Shown here one piece after another: positions 54,191 to 64,000 of a DNA stretch of 64,000 nucleotides. A program made the translations under genes and the position numbers. The stretch is from Physcomitrium patens. Taxonomy: Eukaryota > Streptophyta > Bryopsida > Funariales > Funariaceae. The stretch is taken from positions 19,817,418 to 19,881,417 of the forward strand of contig NC_037254.1 in assembly GCF_000002425.4 (NCBI RefSeq). Direction: 5' to 3'. The notes beneath the pieces were generated by a model, which saw only the letters and a list, made by a program, of their open reading frames with translations, did not search any database and was not told the origin of the DNA. Numbering within the stretch: position 1 is the stretch's first letter; the number at the start of each line of letters is the position of its first letter.

Positions 54191-55244
54191 AATATAATTA
54201 TCAATATAATAAAGTACACAACACAACATCTCCTAGGCTATTGCAGCCAATTCCACTACCTACAGTACTTTGGGAGCAAGTGAGCATGGATTTTATTAAA
54301 TTTTTGCTGCAAATGCTTTATAATCAGATCCCACTTGATGTCTTTGTGCATCAACTCTCAATATAACTTCACTTGGTTGTAGTAAAATCTGATATTGATG
54401 CCCCAACATTTACAGGAGTCTTCATTGATACTATATTTCATCACCATGGATTACCTTGTGCCTGCATTTTAGATCAAGATTCATGCTTTATGAAAAAAAA
54501 TTGACAAGCCTTATTCAAGCTACTAGGTATACGACTTGCCATATCCACGATCTTCTATCTTCAAACGGATGGATAAATGGACTGTATAAATCAGACCTTA
54601 AAAGATATGCTATGAGTATTTGTGGCAATTCACCATAATGACCAAGATAAATATTTGACGTCTTTGGAGTTTGCTTATAATAATAGTATTCAAACAAGTA
54701 TCAATCATTTACTATTCTTTCCTAACACCGATTAGCATCTGATTATGTCAGCAACTCTCTATTATCTCATCGATACTAATAATCTAACAACAAAAGAGTT
54801 TATACAATGGTTAAGAATTACCTTACAAGAAACACAACATTACTTCTTTATTGCATAAAATCAACAAAAGTAATATATAAATAACCATCAGTAATATAAG
54901 ACCTTTTGGAAAGGTGACTAGATATTACTCTCTAATGCCAATTTTCTACTTGCTACATCAATCCAAGTTCATAAGCTAACACCTCAATGGCTTGGACCTT
55001 TCTACATTTCTATAGTGATTTCTAATGTTGCATACTACTTCAAGCTTCTGCTATATATTTGAGTCTATTTAATCTTTTATATTTTATAGCTTAAGGAGTT
55101 TTATATTCAACTAAGGTGGTTCCCAGACTAATAACAACTACTACCACCACAAGTTGTGATTGATGACCAACAAGAGTATGAAATAGACAACATTTTGGAA
55201 CATCGTTGTCAAGGTAGAGAGAGTTTGCTTTAAAATAGCGTTAA

Positions 55245-56450
55245 GCTTCTAGCTATCACTAAGTACTCAACCAAGCTTCTAAATAAAAGAAACACCAAGT
55301 CTATATATAAAATTATTCCTATAGGGGCAATTATATCAACACATAAGCCTTAAGTATCAAATATCATCAAAAATATGATAAAAGTATCATAAAAAACTTG
55401 TATATCCTTAAGGTAAATTATTTCTAAACTTCAATAGTTTATATCTCACGATTGGACTGTCCATAAAAATCCAAATTTTACATGAAGTACTGATGTATTT
55501 TTTACAACTATCACAACAAATTTCAACCATAAATTCATTACAGATCTTGAGATATTCCCAAAATTCTAATAATAGCTTCAAATCCTTGCTTACATATACT
55601 TATGTGCAAATTTCTTCATATCTGATAAATTAAGTATTTAAATACCTATAAAATTTTGATATATAGCTTTTGAATTCAATAAAAAATACTTTTAGAAATT
55701 TTTAGGTAAAAATTCATCTAGAAACTCATTATATGGCTCCAACCATTATTATCAATAAAACAACTTACTTACTCCCTCTGATTTATATGTGTGATCTTCA
55801 ATAATCTATAACTTCTTCATACAAACTCCAAATGCACAAATTCCTTCACAAAAAAATGTAGATCTTAAAAATTTCTTTATGATTGTACCTCCCAATCTCC
55901 AAAATCTATCATAAAACTCTTTGTATCTTCAAAACAATAAAAGTATATCTTAAATAATACTTTAACTTCAAATGGCTATGACTTCATCATCCTAACTTCA
56001 AATCCTCTAAAATTTATATCCAAATTGTAGCCCAAATCTTAAATCTTACAATCCTTGCTTTTGATTCTAAAATGCTCTTTTTGAAGTTTCCAAAATCCTT
56101 GTTATGTGTGTGGATAGCCTGCCGAATGCCCATTAGGCATGGCCTTTGACCAATAGGGATAAAGATCTTTACCTTTTGTCTTCATCTAACCATGCCTTGA
56201 TTTCATCCCTCTCCATAAGCCTCCTAGTAGTTTAGATTTTCATCCTTAGGCTTCTATTTTCTCTTAAAGCTCTATACTAAACATCTAAATCTTATATAAT
56301 TTAAATACTATAATAAAAATAGATAAAATTCAAAACAAAGTTTCTTATATTCACTCTTTTTAAATTAATTTAGTAACCATTCTAACATACATCAAGACTT
56401 ATAATCATAAAATATGATTTTATTAATTTTTATATATTATAAGCATTTAT
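55245..56450 (-). repeat. Repeat X3 between pol and 3' LTR of element D
   Basis: Its reverse complement shares short words and overall order with X1 and X2 (for example the GGGAT block, and GACCAATAGGGAT against GACCAATAGGAAT of X2), at lower similarity. It is probably an older copy. Ends are approximate. Confidence 0.4.
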
Positions 56451-56640
56451 AGTACGACATCACTATCTTTGTTGTGGCAATGGACATCTGCAATTTCAAT
56501 ACAAGGTCCTCTAGAAAGGCTATGTCATCCATGATGCAACGTGGAAACTTGTATAGAACCTCATCCATTATCAAGAAGCAATTTGGATGTATTATTGAAA
56601 GCAAAACAAGGATGTTCCATATTAGTCAAGGAAAATTAAC

Positions 56641-57255
56641 TATAATTGGGCATAAATAAGATAATTATATTATTGATGCATAAAGGTAGGTAATTACAGC
56701 AATTTTTGAAAAGTTTCTAGAAGTTTTTAGAATTGAGGCCATATTGGTGGTTTATATAGGGCCTACTATAAAACATCTTAGAATGATTAAAGGCGATTAC
56801 TTATATGGGGCCCATTTCTATGAAGGTGGTTATTAATGTAGAATCCACCTCTAAAAACTTTTTATGAAGACAGTTACTAAGATAGGGCCCACCTCTAAAA
56901 TCTTCTAAAAGAGTGATTATATTGATGGAATCCACCATTATGGACATTCTAAAAAAAAAATAGGATGATTGGACAAAGTATAAATAGAACTAATTGAGGC
57001 CATTTGGGACATTTGATGAAATATGATTTTGATCTTTTTTTTTTAATAAAATTTGGTTTGTATTTTTTATTTTATTTTATTTTATTTTATTTTATTTTGT
57101 TTTATTTTTTTTCTATTTTGTCTTTTATATTCTATTCTATTTAATTTTTTTCAATTTGATTCTTATTTATTTTATCTTACAATGTGATGGAATTTATGTT
57201 ACTATAGATTGGAAGGATTTTAGATCTTTAAGAGAATTTAGTTCCATTTCACTCT
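56641..57255 (+). repeat. 3' LTR of element D
   Basis: It matches 29,102-29,535 and 31,157-31,250 in the same orientation and order. It includes a T-rich ATTTT-repeat stretch near 57,070-57,110 and the shared end GGAAGGATTTTAGATCTTTAAGA. Confidence 0.65.
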
Positions 57256-58554
57256 TTTTTTTAATAATTTTTACTTATTGGAAGAGTTTACATCTATTGT
57301 AGTTGAACTTGATCTTTAATCATCTTCATCCATCCAAATTAATCCTAGATTTTTCTTAACCTAACTACCACATCAAACCGTAGTCACTACATTAGTAAGT
57401 TATCTTCATTCTTTTATTATCCTTTGACTATTAGCAACTTAGCTAAGCTAATTGTATCTTATTCTTATTTTAATTATTTCTAGAATTGCCTCCTTCATAG
57501 ATATAACCTTATTAGATAAAACTATAAAGAATATATAAATTCATCTTCTATAAAAAGTCAATGAAAGATCTTTTTTCTTCTTTTCTTTAATAACATAATT
57601 ATTAGGATCTAAATATTTTGATAGTTTCATAGATAAGTATTAGTTAAATTAATAAATTAAATATATATATATATATATATATTTTAATAAATCATATAAT
57701 TTTTTAAAATACGTTTGTTTTTTAAATAGAATATCATATATTACATATTTTTTAACATAACTAGCAAGCCACTTTTTTTTGCTTAAACATACAAAAAACA
57801 TAAGAAAATTGATTTGCAATGAAGCTATTGACTTCTTTCTTTCCAATAATATTTTTGAAAACCTTATTGATTTTAGAGCTCTCCATATTTTTAATCAATA
57901 TGTATTGAGAATCCTACTTTGAATAAAATAATAATAAAAAATAAAGATACAATGATTAAAAAATGAATATTTTTAGAAAATTATTGCTTTTAATTCCAAA
58001 TGAATATTGTATTATTCGAACAATATTTTGCTTTAAAAGTAGGTATTTTTATTTAATTTTATTCTATTGAATTTTATAAAATAAACTTAGCTTTCATCGT
58101 ACTAACATGCTAAGATCTATTTAAAACATAATATACACTCATTAGGACTACTATTCCTAATTTTAATCATATTTATAATAGTAATATTGATCTAACTATG
58201 TAATTAGCAACTCATCCTTTACTTTGAATGCTTACATAACAAAAAATCTATTTTATTCATATGTATCTTTGAGTAATGTATTGGAAAACAAAATATAATA
58301 TTAAAGTTTTGATTTACAAAGAGTCTTACTATATGCAAAGTCATTACTATACTAGCAAATAAAAGTCTTATTTTATTATTGCCCTTATGTGTTCTTACTA
58401 GAAGTATTGCAATAGACCAATTTTAATTCTTATGTATAATGTTTTTGCAAGAATGTACTCATTTTTTCCATAATAAATATAAAAGTAATATATGATTTGG
58501 TGTTCTTAGCAATGACCAAAATATTGAAAAAAAAGGTTACCTCAATTATAAATA

Positions 58555-58589
<35 letters not shown>

Positions 58590-58858
58590 CAATTTACTTC
58601 TACTTGATTCTTATTCTTTTTTTCTTCTTTTTTGTGTGCCAATACTTTTTTGTCTTTAAGCTAACATTTTGATCCAAATACCAAAGGAAATATAGCTATT
58701 GTAATATTTATGACCAAATGCCCGCAAACTAGAAAAGGGTACAGGAAATGATATTGGTTAAATTCATTTTTTGGTAATGATATTGGTTAAACAAAATTCA
58801 TTTAAGAAGCATCATTAATTTCAATAGTTAAATATGTCCTCATTTTAGAAACAATAGG
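57256..58858. other. AT-rich spacer
   Basis: No gene was recognised. TA arrays lie at about 57,661-57,681 and 58,558-58,586. It separates the retrotransposon nest from the right-hand gene island. Confidence 0.5.
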
Positions 58859-61243
58859 TTGATGCATTTTTTAATACTTTTTGAAAAAATTCTTATGTCA
58901 GACACAATACCACGGTTTCAGAGTAAAACCGTCCCCCATGGTACACGTAAACTGCGATTAATATGGATTCTGAGTCAGAATCGTCATGCAAGCATGGGAT
59001 TATTATTTTGCTGCATGGGACGAATGATCGACATCCAGTTCGGGAATAGTGCGTACGTTCATCCGCGCCTTGCAATTAAGGTTCATTCATTTGTACAAAT
59101 CCTCGCGATGGATGGACGTAGTTCATTTCTTGAGACAGTGAGATTTCATTCATCTGTTGCAATGTAAATATAATATCATATTAAAGGTTTTTTTTTATTT
59201 TTTTATTTTTTACAATTTTATTGTGAAGAAATGGCTCGGAAAATGATTTTCGATGTTGGATTTTGGCATTTTTTCAATTAGATTTAGAATTTTTTGTAAA
59301 AAAAAGAAAAAAGAAGAACCTGCTCGATTTTAGATCTCGAAACCCTAATTGTGTTTTCGGCAGGTGTAGTTGATTTAACACACCTTGCTGATGTTGTTTG
59401 GTTGTTGTTCTTGTTATTGATTTTTCTTTTTTCCCTGCGTATTTGTTTCTGTAAAGTATAGAGTGGGTCCGAAAGCTTTTTAGCCATGCGCGGTGTCATG
59501 TGTGCCCGGAGCCGGATCTGTGGGGTGGCACGCAACCATAAAAAAAGATCATCAGGCGACGGAAAAGCGGGAGCTCTGCCGAACTTGGCGAATGTTGGGC
59601 ACCGGGGGTTCTGGAATGCAACACAGAATGCGGTTCCAGCTCAGGGATGCTATATACCGGATTTATCGGTGGACCTACTTCCAGGGCTTCAATGGCAAAT
59701 TTAGATTTATCTTGCTAATTACATCGACTGACATATTTTAAAGAAAGGCCGGTCATCATTGAAAACCACGCAAGCCATGCTTTCTTTTTTGGAATTTGCA
59801 AGACGAGTCGAAGCAATTTAAATGCTGTAAGGGTTTTGAAAAGAAAGCATATATATCTTTATTCGTGGGTGTGATTCTGGAGGACAATTCGAAAATCAAG
59901 AGGGAGTAGAAAATGGTAAGGAATGAGCTTGAATGATTGAATTCCTACAGACTCCACTGTTGACATGGCGATTCTGTATGGAATTGGCTGCGGTAATCTA
60001 AATTGTGTCACCGGGACAATAATGTTTTGATGGACATGTTTATTTCTGGCCATTATCGACGATTTCCAGCTTTTCGCTGTAATTTAAGCGATGTCGATGA
60101 AAGTGCGGTCGAGCTGGTAGCGGATCCAGTGGCCATTTCAAGCCGAAGATCAATCTCACGCGGGTAAGGTTTGAATTTGCCCTGGTCGCCTAATTTCACC
60201 GCGTATGATTCTCTGAAGTGTTCGTTGCGTTCCGAACACTTGAACATGATGATTACAAGTCATCATATCGCACGCAACGATTTGAACCACGGCTAGGATA
60301 CATTGCGAATTTCGCGCTACGTGACGCACTGCGCCGCTGTGCCATCGGATCGTTGCGAACAACATGCAACCCTGAGTCGAAATCGGAACCGCATTGCCGG
60401 GTAACTTGGAGTACAACCCAGTGGGATCACAGTCGACACAAGTTGCACTAAACCAGGGTTCATCACCACCCTGTTATTCGTTGATTAGGTACCAGCATCC
60501 CTGTTGATCGATGTACAGGGCTTGAACGCGGCAGCAGTGGAGTGGAGTCGTGGCAGAGCTGTCAGATTGGCATAACCCCCATTTCTCTCCTCCCGCACCA
60601 TTCCTACTTGCACTCGCATTGGATCGGATCCCATTCCGCCATCCTTTGCAGTGCCTCCGTGTTGTCTTCTCGCTCGGTGTTGCAGAAATCTGCTCTGGTC
60701 GGTCTTTGCGGAATCGTTACTTCTCCGCATGCAGTGTGCCATGTGATATGCATCTGACGTTGCTGGCAGCGACTGACTGTTGGCAGAATTGGTCCGCTTT
60801 CGTGGCGTAGTGCTGGGTATGGAAGTTCCCAGAGGTCTTTGTCCCTATACGTATCAGACTGGTAGGCGAAGGAGAAGCTACGACGTCCTCAGGCCATTCC
60901 TGAGCTTGCAAGTTTGCCAGTTTGACGGGAAGCTGCTGTGGGTGTCGTATTTCTGATCAGATTCGAGGAGCTTGAATTTCTTGTCGCAACCGCCAGCCCT
61001 TTTAGAAGTCAGGCACCGTTGGAACTTTGAGCAAGCCTTCATCAGTCTCCGGAGAAGTTTGCGAACATGGTGTTTGAGTTTTTGGTGCTTGTAATGTGTC
61101 CCAGAGAAAGAGGGGAAGGAGAGCGAGGAAATGGCCAGAGGGAGATGCTGTCACTATGTCTATAGTCTCGAGAGCACCAGCAGCTTGCGTTGATCGATTC
61201 GGAGACAGTGTTCGACAAGGTTATAATTTTGGAGTCGCACATC
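58859..61243 (+). other. Upstream region of the receptor-like pseudokinase gene
   Basis: Composition becomes gene-like from about 58,860, and clearly so after 59,460. A telo-box (AAACCCTAATT) lies at 59,340-59,350. Short frames at 59,486-59,741 and 60,542-60,810 have no domain I recognise and overlap others. No leucine-rich repeat exon was found here on the plus strand. It probably holds the promoter and leader of the downstream gene and perhaps an untranslated exon. Confidence 0.4.
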
Positions 61244-62545
61244 ATGAAGCAGGATATGTGGCTTGGTGCTTGTGTTTGGTCGCTGTCTATCGCATTAGTT
61301 TCCGGCAGAGTTGTGGGTACATTCCAGGGTGTGTTACGCTCGAGCGAGGAGAAGCAGGATCCTGAGAGGCATGAACCGGCACCGTTGCCATCGCTCGAGG
61401 TCAACACGAAGGCTGTCATGTGGATGAACGTGCTTCTGGTAGTCACGGCTGTGGCATTGACCGTCGCCATCGTGGTTCTACTGTTAATGATTCACCGTGT
61501 GCAGAAGCGACGCTCGCATACCTTGGTGTCCGAACCTTGCTGGAAGAGTGGGAGGATACTCACCCCATTTGTGACCACATGCCCACTTCTGAAACGGGAG
61601 GAGCTCGAAGCAGCGTGCGAGGATTTCAGCAACATCATCGGTTCCTCTCCAGACGGAGTGTTGTACAAAGGGACGCTCGCTGACGGCACCGAGGTAGCGG
61701 TCACGAGCATCCGGATGTCCGCCACGGATTGGTCTGCTTACTCGGAGCTCTCCTTCCGCCGCAAAGTGGAGAGCCTCGCCCGCATGAAGCACAAGCATTT
61801 GGTGAACCTGGTTGGGTATTGTTCCGAAGAGGTTCCCTTCACTCGCATGCTCGTATTCGAATACGCCTCCAACGGCACCCTCTCAGATCATCTACACAAC
61901 CCCAAGGAGATGGAGCACCTGGATTGGCCGACACGCATGCGAGTCATAATGGGAGCCGCTTACGGGTTGGAATATATGCACCACGACTTGACCCCACCGT
62001 GCAGTCACTTGAACTTCGACGCCAATGCTATCTATCTCACGGACGCGTACGCTACGAAGATTGCCAATTTTGGCATTGCCAGGATGACGCCCGGGAAAAA
62101 AGAGTACGAGAAGGGCAGCTGGATGGGCTTCAAAGTCAGTGAAGGCTACACCGATGAATGGGAGAGTTCCGACCGCCATTGTCCCGGATTTGAGAGCAAC
62201 GTGTACAACTTCGGCGTGTTTCTGCTTCAGGTGATCAGTGGTCGACCGTCTTACTGCGAGCCCGTGGGGTCGACGCTGGTGGACTGGGCTTCGCCGTATC
62301 TTGCCGATTCCAACCTGGTTGAACAGTTGTTGGATCCCGAGCTCAAGGCGCACAACTCCGACGAGTTGCTGGCTCTATGTAAGATAGTGAATTTGTGTCT
62401 CTCGAACAAGGGCTACAAGAGGCCGTCCATGCGAAAAGTGAGCCAAATGATGGCGGAAGCACTGAACATGACCCCGGAGGCGCTAACCATGAAGATGTCG
62501 CCGTTGCTTTGGGCCCAGCTCTCGATTCTCGACGACAGTACATGA
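61244..62545 (+). CDS. MRH1/MDIS2-type receptor-like pseudokinase lacking LRRs
   Basis: An intronless frame encodes 433 residues from the ATG at 61,244. I chose this start because a signal peptide follows at once (MKQDMWLGACVWSLSIALVS); the same frame is open from an ATG at 61,190. A short outer part (about 25-58) precedes a membrane span (about 60-84) and a basic stop-transfer (HRVQKRRSH). The kinase-like domain covers about 130-405: EELEAACEDFSNIIGSSPDG, then VAVTS (151-155) where the catalytic Lys should be, HLNFDANAIYL in place of HRDxxxxN, and ANFG in place of DFG. It ends in KMSPLLWAQLSIL, a family signature. Loss of Lys, the HRD Asp and the DFG Asp indicates no catalysis, as in Arabidopsis MRH1-like proteins, so a scaffold or co-receptor role is inferred. 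The family's LRR ectodomain is absent. Confidence 0.88.
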   Translation: MKQDMWLGACVWSLSIALVSGRVVGTFQGVLRSSEEKQDPERHEPAPLPSLEVNTKAVMWMNVLLVVTAVALTVAIVVLLLMIHRVQKRRSHTLVSEPCWKSGRILTPFVTTCPLLKREELEAACEDFSNIIGSSPDGVLYKGTLADGTEVAVTSIRMSATDWSAYSELSFRRKVESLARMKHKHLVNLVGYCSEEVPFTRMLVFEYASNGTLSDHLHNPKEMEHLDWPTRMRVIMGAAYGLEYMHHDLTPPCSHLNFDANAIYLTDAYATKIANFGIARMTPGKKEYEKGSWMGFKVSEGYTDEWESSDRHCPGFESNVYNFGVFLLQVISGRPSYCEPVGSTLVDWASPYLADSNLVEQLLDPELKAHNSDELLALCKIVNLCLSNKGYKRPSMRKVSQMMAEALNMTPEALTMKMSPLLWAQLSILDDST

Positions 62546-64000
62546 TGTCGGTTTTCCTGTAATTCACTCGATTGTGCATTCTTTGTAAAGTAGACGTGAA
62601 GCTCACATTTTCACGAGAGATTCTAGATTCAGCCCTAGGCTGAGTAGCATCTGAGGCCCCGGTTGCAGGAATTAGACGAAGGTAGGATCACCATTCTTTG
62701 GCCGCTAGAAACTTAGGGCTACTCCTCAGATTCATAGAAAAAAAACCAAACATTGTGAGTACCATGGACGCTGATTCTAGATTCTAGTGTTTGTACCAAA
62801 TTTCGAAATCCATTGGTCTCATTTGACGTCCTCGGCCGGCGTAATTTGGCTTAAGACACTTCAATGAAACTAAACTTTCTTAGAAATCCTGTCTTGTCCA
62901 TTGCATGTAAAAGAAGGCGATAGTTCGAAGAAAGGTTTTGCCTTGTTCAATTGATGTATTTGGGAGTGTTAGCATTCCCTGGAGGAGGAGACAGCGCTGC
63001 ACCCAATTCCAAGCATTCTCTCATAATTCTAGTCATGACTGTGTACAGATGCTGTTGTGGGTATGGAGGTGCATGTGTGACTCTCCCTCACTCGGCTGGC
63101 GTCACTGCTTAGCTCAGTTTCTCCGTTCGTGAAACTTGGAAAGAGGGGGGCATTTGTGGTACCAATATGGTCAACAATTCCAGCTAAAAGGGTGCACTTA
63201 TGATGTGATTGTGAAAGAATTTGTTTATTTAATTGTTTGAAATGTGTGGAGTATATGTGTGGCTTGAACTAAGGTGGCTGATCCATTGGCAACTACCCCT
63301 CATTTTTAACATGTAAGGTGGGATATTTTTGTGAGTCTAGTGTCCTAATATTGACCAAGTTTGATATCCTTTGGTTGAAAAAATATTGGGGTTGCTTATA
63401 ATGATTTTAAGTTGTGAGTAATAAATAAAATTCATTGTACTTAGAATAGATATGAGTGAACTATTAATATAAGTGGCAATTATTGATTGGTTAGGATGCA
63501 ATAATAACATAATTAGATGTAATATTTCTCTTGATAGCATAATTAGAGTATGGTAGGGATACTAATAGGAACAAATAAACAGATATTATAGCAACATGGC
63601 ATATGGGCTAAGACAGCTCTAACATAGTTTCCACCTATTAATGCCAATAGAAACAATAGATGAAGAAGGGCTTAGAAGTGGGGCCTAAGTGGAATCGATG
63701 TCGGATAGCGAAGTAGCGCTAGGCCTAATTACTACCAATCACAAGGTGGGATAGTCAATATCCAACATACTCGATACCATGTAGCTGCCTTACACATGTT
63801 TTGTCTATACTCCATAGTAAGACTAGCTCCAACTTCATAAAGCCATTTCTACACCAAAGTACTAAAATAATAACCAAATTCGTTGAGCCCAATCTCATAA
63901 CGGGCTATAAGTAGGCCATTGGTAGCGCAACAATGGCACCAATGGCTAAGCAGGCTCTTCCATGCTATTAGGTGCTACACTTCTTGGTTTTGTAATAGAT
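62546..64000. other. 3' flank and unassigned right end
   Basis: The first few hundred bases are probably the 3' untranslated region of the kinase-like gene. From about 63,190 the sequence becomes AT-rich again. The last 350 bp resemble repeat DNA in composition, but no family, coding frame or terminal repeat could be named before the window ends. Confidence 0.35.

Larger units (their letters stand above)
29102..57255 (+). mobile_element. Element D: oldest Ty3/gypsy chromovirus, shell of the nest
   Basis: Plus-strand parts are a 5' LTR at about 29,102-31,250 split by repeat X1, gag near 31,500-32,050, protease near 32,440-32,720 and RT at about 33,060-33,770. After the large insertion of element C there follow integrase at about 54,230-54,900, a chromodomain-like end near 55,150-55,240, repeat X3, and the 3' LTR at about 56,641-57,255. 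The two LTR copies share long words such as TTATTGATGCATA and TACTATAAAACATCTTAGAA but differ at many sites, so it is old. A PBS-like TGGTAT lies near 31,260. It is heavily broken and differs from the A/B/C family in gag. Confidence 0.75.

Noticed and set aside
60200-60310. tRNA-like GGTTCAAATC word on the minus strand
   Set aside because: The flanking bases do not pair as a T-stem and no acceptor or anticodon arms can be drawn.
61729-62353. Open frames of 137 and 153 codons overlapping the pseudokinase gene in other frames and on the minus strand
   Set aside because: They are shadows of the GC-rich kinase-like coding sequence.
63640-64000. Possible LTR at the right edge
   Set aside because: Composition is repeat-like but no paired terminus, primer site or coding part is visible before the window ends.

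Overview
The window looks like nuclear DNA of a moss, plausibly Physcomitrium patens or a close relative (inference). The signs are intron-bearing plant genes, very AT-rich spacers, Ty3/gypsy chromoviruses, and a decayed kinase–NB-ARC–LRR resistance gene, an architecture known from mosses. Leucine-rich repeats of the moss 'SLTSLPNELGNLTSL' type support the same reading.

Left arm (1 to about 12.4 kb) is a small gene island. It holds RPL10 (ribosomal protein uL16, +, four exons), a three-exon gene on the minus strand for a small single-EGF, single-pass membrane protein, and a possible 52-residue secreted peptide (-). It ends with a ten-exon gene (+) for a drug/metabolite-type nucleotide-sugar transporter of the SLC35C2-like plant family. 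The transporter's 5' exons were not found, and its frame is off by one base at a T homopolymer.

The middle (about 12.4 to 58.8 kb) is AT-rich and repeat-dominated. From left to right it holds a broken kinase–NB-ARC–LRR gene (-) and a GC-richer island with an orphan first-exon-like segment. Then come a cluster of inverted repeats, a decayed Ty1/copia element (-), and a large nest of Ty3/gypsy chromoviruses. In the nest the oldest element D (+) contains C (-), C contains B (+), and B contains the young, nearly complete element A (45,679-52,052). A has 552-bp LTRs, a CATAT target duplication, gag, pol, a chromodomain, and an unbroken 140-codon third reading frame between pol and the 3' LTR. A decayed counterpart of that third frame lies at the same place in the much older element C, so it appears to be a conserved extra gene of this retrotransposon lineage. 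About 1.2-1.7 kb repeats ('X') are scattered through the nest, one of them carrying a telomere-like tract.

The right arm (58.8 to 64 kb) returns to gene-like composition. It carries one clear intronless gene (+) for an MRH1/MDIS2-type receptor-like pseudokinase with a signal peptide and membrane span but no leucine-rich repeats. The last 1.4 kb is unassigned.

The host genes have no evident shared pathway. All exon boundaries were placed by eye from splice consensus and remembered family sequences, and no database search was run.
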